Assembly: GCA_044237845.1 (NCBI GenBank)
Contig: JBIIEL010000032.1
Span: 1-24,116, forward strand
Origin: QFOX01 sp044237845
GTDB taxonomy: Bacteria; Pseudomonadota; Alphaproteobacteria; Rickettsiales; UBA3002
Direction: 5' to 3'
DNA: 24,116 nt
Within the stretch, counting starts at the first letter, position 1. Each line of letters starts with the position of its first letter. This document shows, one piece after another, positions 22,606 to 24,116 of this stretch. Made by a program: the position numbers and the translations under genes. Under the pieces are notes generated by a model, which was not told where the DNA came from, ran no database searches, and saw nothing but the letters and a program-made list of their open reading frames with translations.

Positions 22606-23799
22606 TTATAGGGTTACGGTTAAGGTTTTGTACTGGCTTTCCACATAGTCAGCCCACCATTGCATCATTTCACGACGTGCAGGTAGATGCTCCGAGTGGT
22701 CATAGGCTGCTCGCACACGGTTGCGCTCTTGGTGAGCAAGCTGGCGCTCAATGACATCACGGCTAAATTCTCCACTTTCATTGAGGATGGTAGAGGCCAT
22801 AGCTCTAAAGCCGTGTCCCGTGGTTTTACCTTTATAACCCATCGTGTAGAGCGCATAGAGCATGGTGTTATTACTCATCGGTTTGCGAGGGGACTGCACA
22901 CTAGGGAAGACATACTCGCGATGGCCATTGAGCTTGTGAAGAGTATCAAGCAATGCCATTGCCTGATTAGATAACGGTACAATATGCGGCCGCTTCATTT
23001 TCATGCGCGTTGCTGGTATGCGCCATTCGCGCCGCTCAAAGCTGATCTCGTCCCAAGTAGCCTTACAAAGTTCGGAGGTACGAACAAACGTAAGCACAAG
23101 GAACCGGATCGCAAGTTTGGTCTGCGTGCCGCCGTCGTATTTCTCAAGCGCAGTCATAAACCCACCGAGTTCTTGATCGGAAAGATGAGGGTTATGTTTA
23201 ACCGTAGCGGTCCTAAGCGCGCCTCGTAGAGCCTTCGCAGGGTTATCGATACAACGCTCAGTGACGATGCCGTACACGAAGACTTTGCCGCAAATCTGCA
23301 CAGCACGATGGGCCATCTCTAATGCACCGCGGCTTTCGATCGAACGCGCGATCTCTAGAACCTCGCGCGCATTGATGCTGTTGATGTCCTTCGCACCAAT
23401 GGCAGGGAAGATATCCAGCTGCAGACGTTGCAACACCTGCCGCGAGTAATACTCAGACCAGGCTGACTTTCTTATCTCCAACCATTCATGTGCTACAGCT
23501 TGAAAGCTGTTCTTTGCTTCGTCATCTGCCTTGCGAGGCTTAGTGCGGCGAGCTTCGTTCGGATCGATGTCGTCTTTGAGGAGCTTGCGAGCATCCGCTT
23601 GTTTGTCGCGGGCGTCAGCCAGGCCCACCTCTGGGAACACACCGAGGGCGAGGACGCGCTCTTTGCGCTCAAAACGATATTTCCAGCGCCAGTACTTGCC
23701 GCCATTAGGGTGAACGAGGAGATATAGCCCTCGTGCGTCGGCCAGCTTGTAGGGCTTTGCTTCGGGTTTAGCGTTTTTGATGGCAATCTGGGTAAGCAT
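22606..23799 (-). CDS. int: P4-type tyrosine integrase
   Basis: A 397-aa site-specific recombinase. The DUF4102 arm-binding domain (1-90) starts as LTQIAIKNAKPEAKPYKLAD. A SAM-like core-binding domain occupies about 96-190. The catalytic domain has R240 (FVRTSELC), HxxR H329/R332 (TGHGFR), H356 (LAHQERN) and nucleophile Y366 (RAAYDHSE), so the active site is complete. ATG 23797-23799 follows GGAGCTCCCT; a GTG at 23811 overlaps that site and is less likely. The gene points away from the right edge, where arm-type repeats lie, so the attachment site and target gene should be near or just beyond 24116. Confidence 0.93.
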   Translation of the reverse strand: MLTQIAIKNAKPEAKPYKLADARGLYLLVHPNGGKYWRWKYRFERKERVLALGVFPEVGLADARDKQADARKLLKDDIDPNEARRTKPRKADDEAKNSFQAVAHEWLEIRKSAWSEYYSRQVLQRLQLDIFPAIGAKDINSINAREVLEIARSIESRGALEMAHRAVQICGKVFVYGIVTERCIDNPAKALRGALRTATVKHNPHLSDQELGGFMTALEKYDGGTQTKLAIRFLVLTFVRTSELCKATWDEISFERREWRIPATRMKMKRPHIVPLSNQAMALLDTLHKLNGHREYVFPSVQSPRKPMSNNTMLYALYTMGYKGKTTGHGFRAMASTILNESGEFSRDVIERQLAHQERNRVRAAYDHSEHLPARREMMQWWADYVESQYKTLTVTL

Positions 23800-24039
23800 A
23801 GGGAGCTCCACTTAAGGGCCCCCTCATGCGCCGATGCGAACGACCGCATGGCAGTGGAGAGATTGAACGATGTAAGGGTATCAAAAAATCCACGGTTGTC
23901 CAGCGTCTTCCTATCAGCGGCTCAAATGCTGGGGTTCGGGGGATCGGAGGGGTATGGACGCGGGTGGACTGCATTGAACTCACGCGGACAGGCCCAATTT
24001 CGGGCTGTAACGAAGGCCATGCGTCATGAAGCTGGTTTT

Positions 24040-24080
24040 GGGGGTATAAGCGAAAAGGGGGTACTTCAGATTGGGGGTAT
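24040..24080 (+). repeat. integrase arm-type repeats GGGGGTAY
   Basis: GGGGGTAT (24040-24047), GGGGGTAC (24057-24064) and GGGGGTAT (24073-24080) are evenly spaced 16-17 bases apart, upstream of int. A looser GGGGTAT is at 23949-23955. Such G-runs with TAT are typical of sites bound by the integrase N-terminal domain near P4-type attachment sites (recalled). The rest of 23812-24116 has no gene and no tRNA that I can see. Confidence 0.55.
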
Positions 24081-24116
24081 AGGAACGAATGTTACCACAA
24101 ATGTTCGCGGCTGGGG

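Noticed and set aside
23830..23990. tRNA fragment or attachment core upstream of int
   Set aside because: Several G-rich and short inverted stretches but no tRNA-like 3' end could be recognised; the site probably lies beyond the window.
1..24116. CRISPR array, tRNA or rRNA
   Set aside because: No regularly spaced repeats of CRISPR size and no cloverleaf or rRNA-like sequence recognised on either strand by eye.

Overview
The window looks like an accessory-rich stretch of an alphaproteobacterial chromosome. Support for this: a DUF4169-type small protein next to a GIY-YIG protein, a Fur-type Zur regulator with TTGTTA-N5-TAACAA boxes, and a mid-GC core (judged by eye) with AT-rich inserts. No rRNA or tRNA gene was seen, so genus is left open.

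Layout. (1) 1-1530, minus strand: an XRE regulator, a conserved gene broken by one in-frame TAG, and a small hypothetical gene separated from it by a G-rich repeat cluster. (2) 1657-8824: a zinc-limitation regulon. A central 108-bp intergenic region carries two identical Zur boxes. Leftward run zur, an ABC ATPase, a MacB/FtsX-like permease with a His-rich loop, and two DUF3299 proteins (one fused to a thioredoxin domain). Rightward run a COG0523 GTPase (ZigA-like), a frameshifted His/Cys-repeat membrane protein, and a third protein of unknown function. (3) 8578-10100: a small minus-strand gene overlapping that third gene tail to tail, a DUF488 protein, an AlkB-like dioxygenase and a small hypothetical protein. 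(4) 10246-17112: a type I restriction-modification locus (HTH gene, hsdR, hsdS, hsdM). It is unusual in two ways: hsdR has an in-frame amber codon 55 codons before its natural end, and an AbiF/Abi_2 HEPN protein with its own structured RNA sits between hsdS and hsdM. (5) 17113-18887: an AT-richer island with a 440-aa putative zinc metallopeptidase (HELSH plus a downstream glutamate helix). (6) 19076-19503: DUF4169 and GIY-YIG genes, probably core. (7) 19504-24116: right-hand remnant of a P4-type integrative element: AT-rich boundary with repeats, a C-terminally truncated primase/VapE-like ATPase, AlpA, an unknown cargo gene, a tyrosine integrase and GGGGGTA arm-type repeats at the edge.

How the parts work together: the Zur block should be induced when zinc is scarce, with transport, periplasmic redox/metal handling and metallochaperone functions. 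The R-M/Abi block is a compact anti-phage island in which Abi and its RNA may act as a second layer of defence. The integrase block is a decayed satellite or island with one cargo gene. The most interesting items are the AbiF-RNA pair nested in hsdRSM, the amber-interrupted hsdR, the HELSH metallopeptidase, and the Zur cluster with its His-repeat frameshift.
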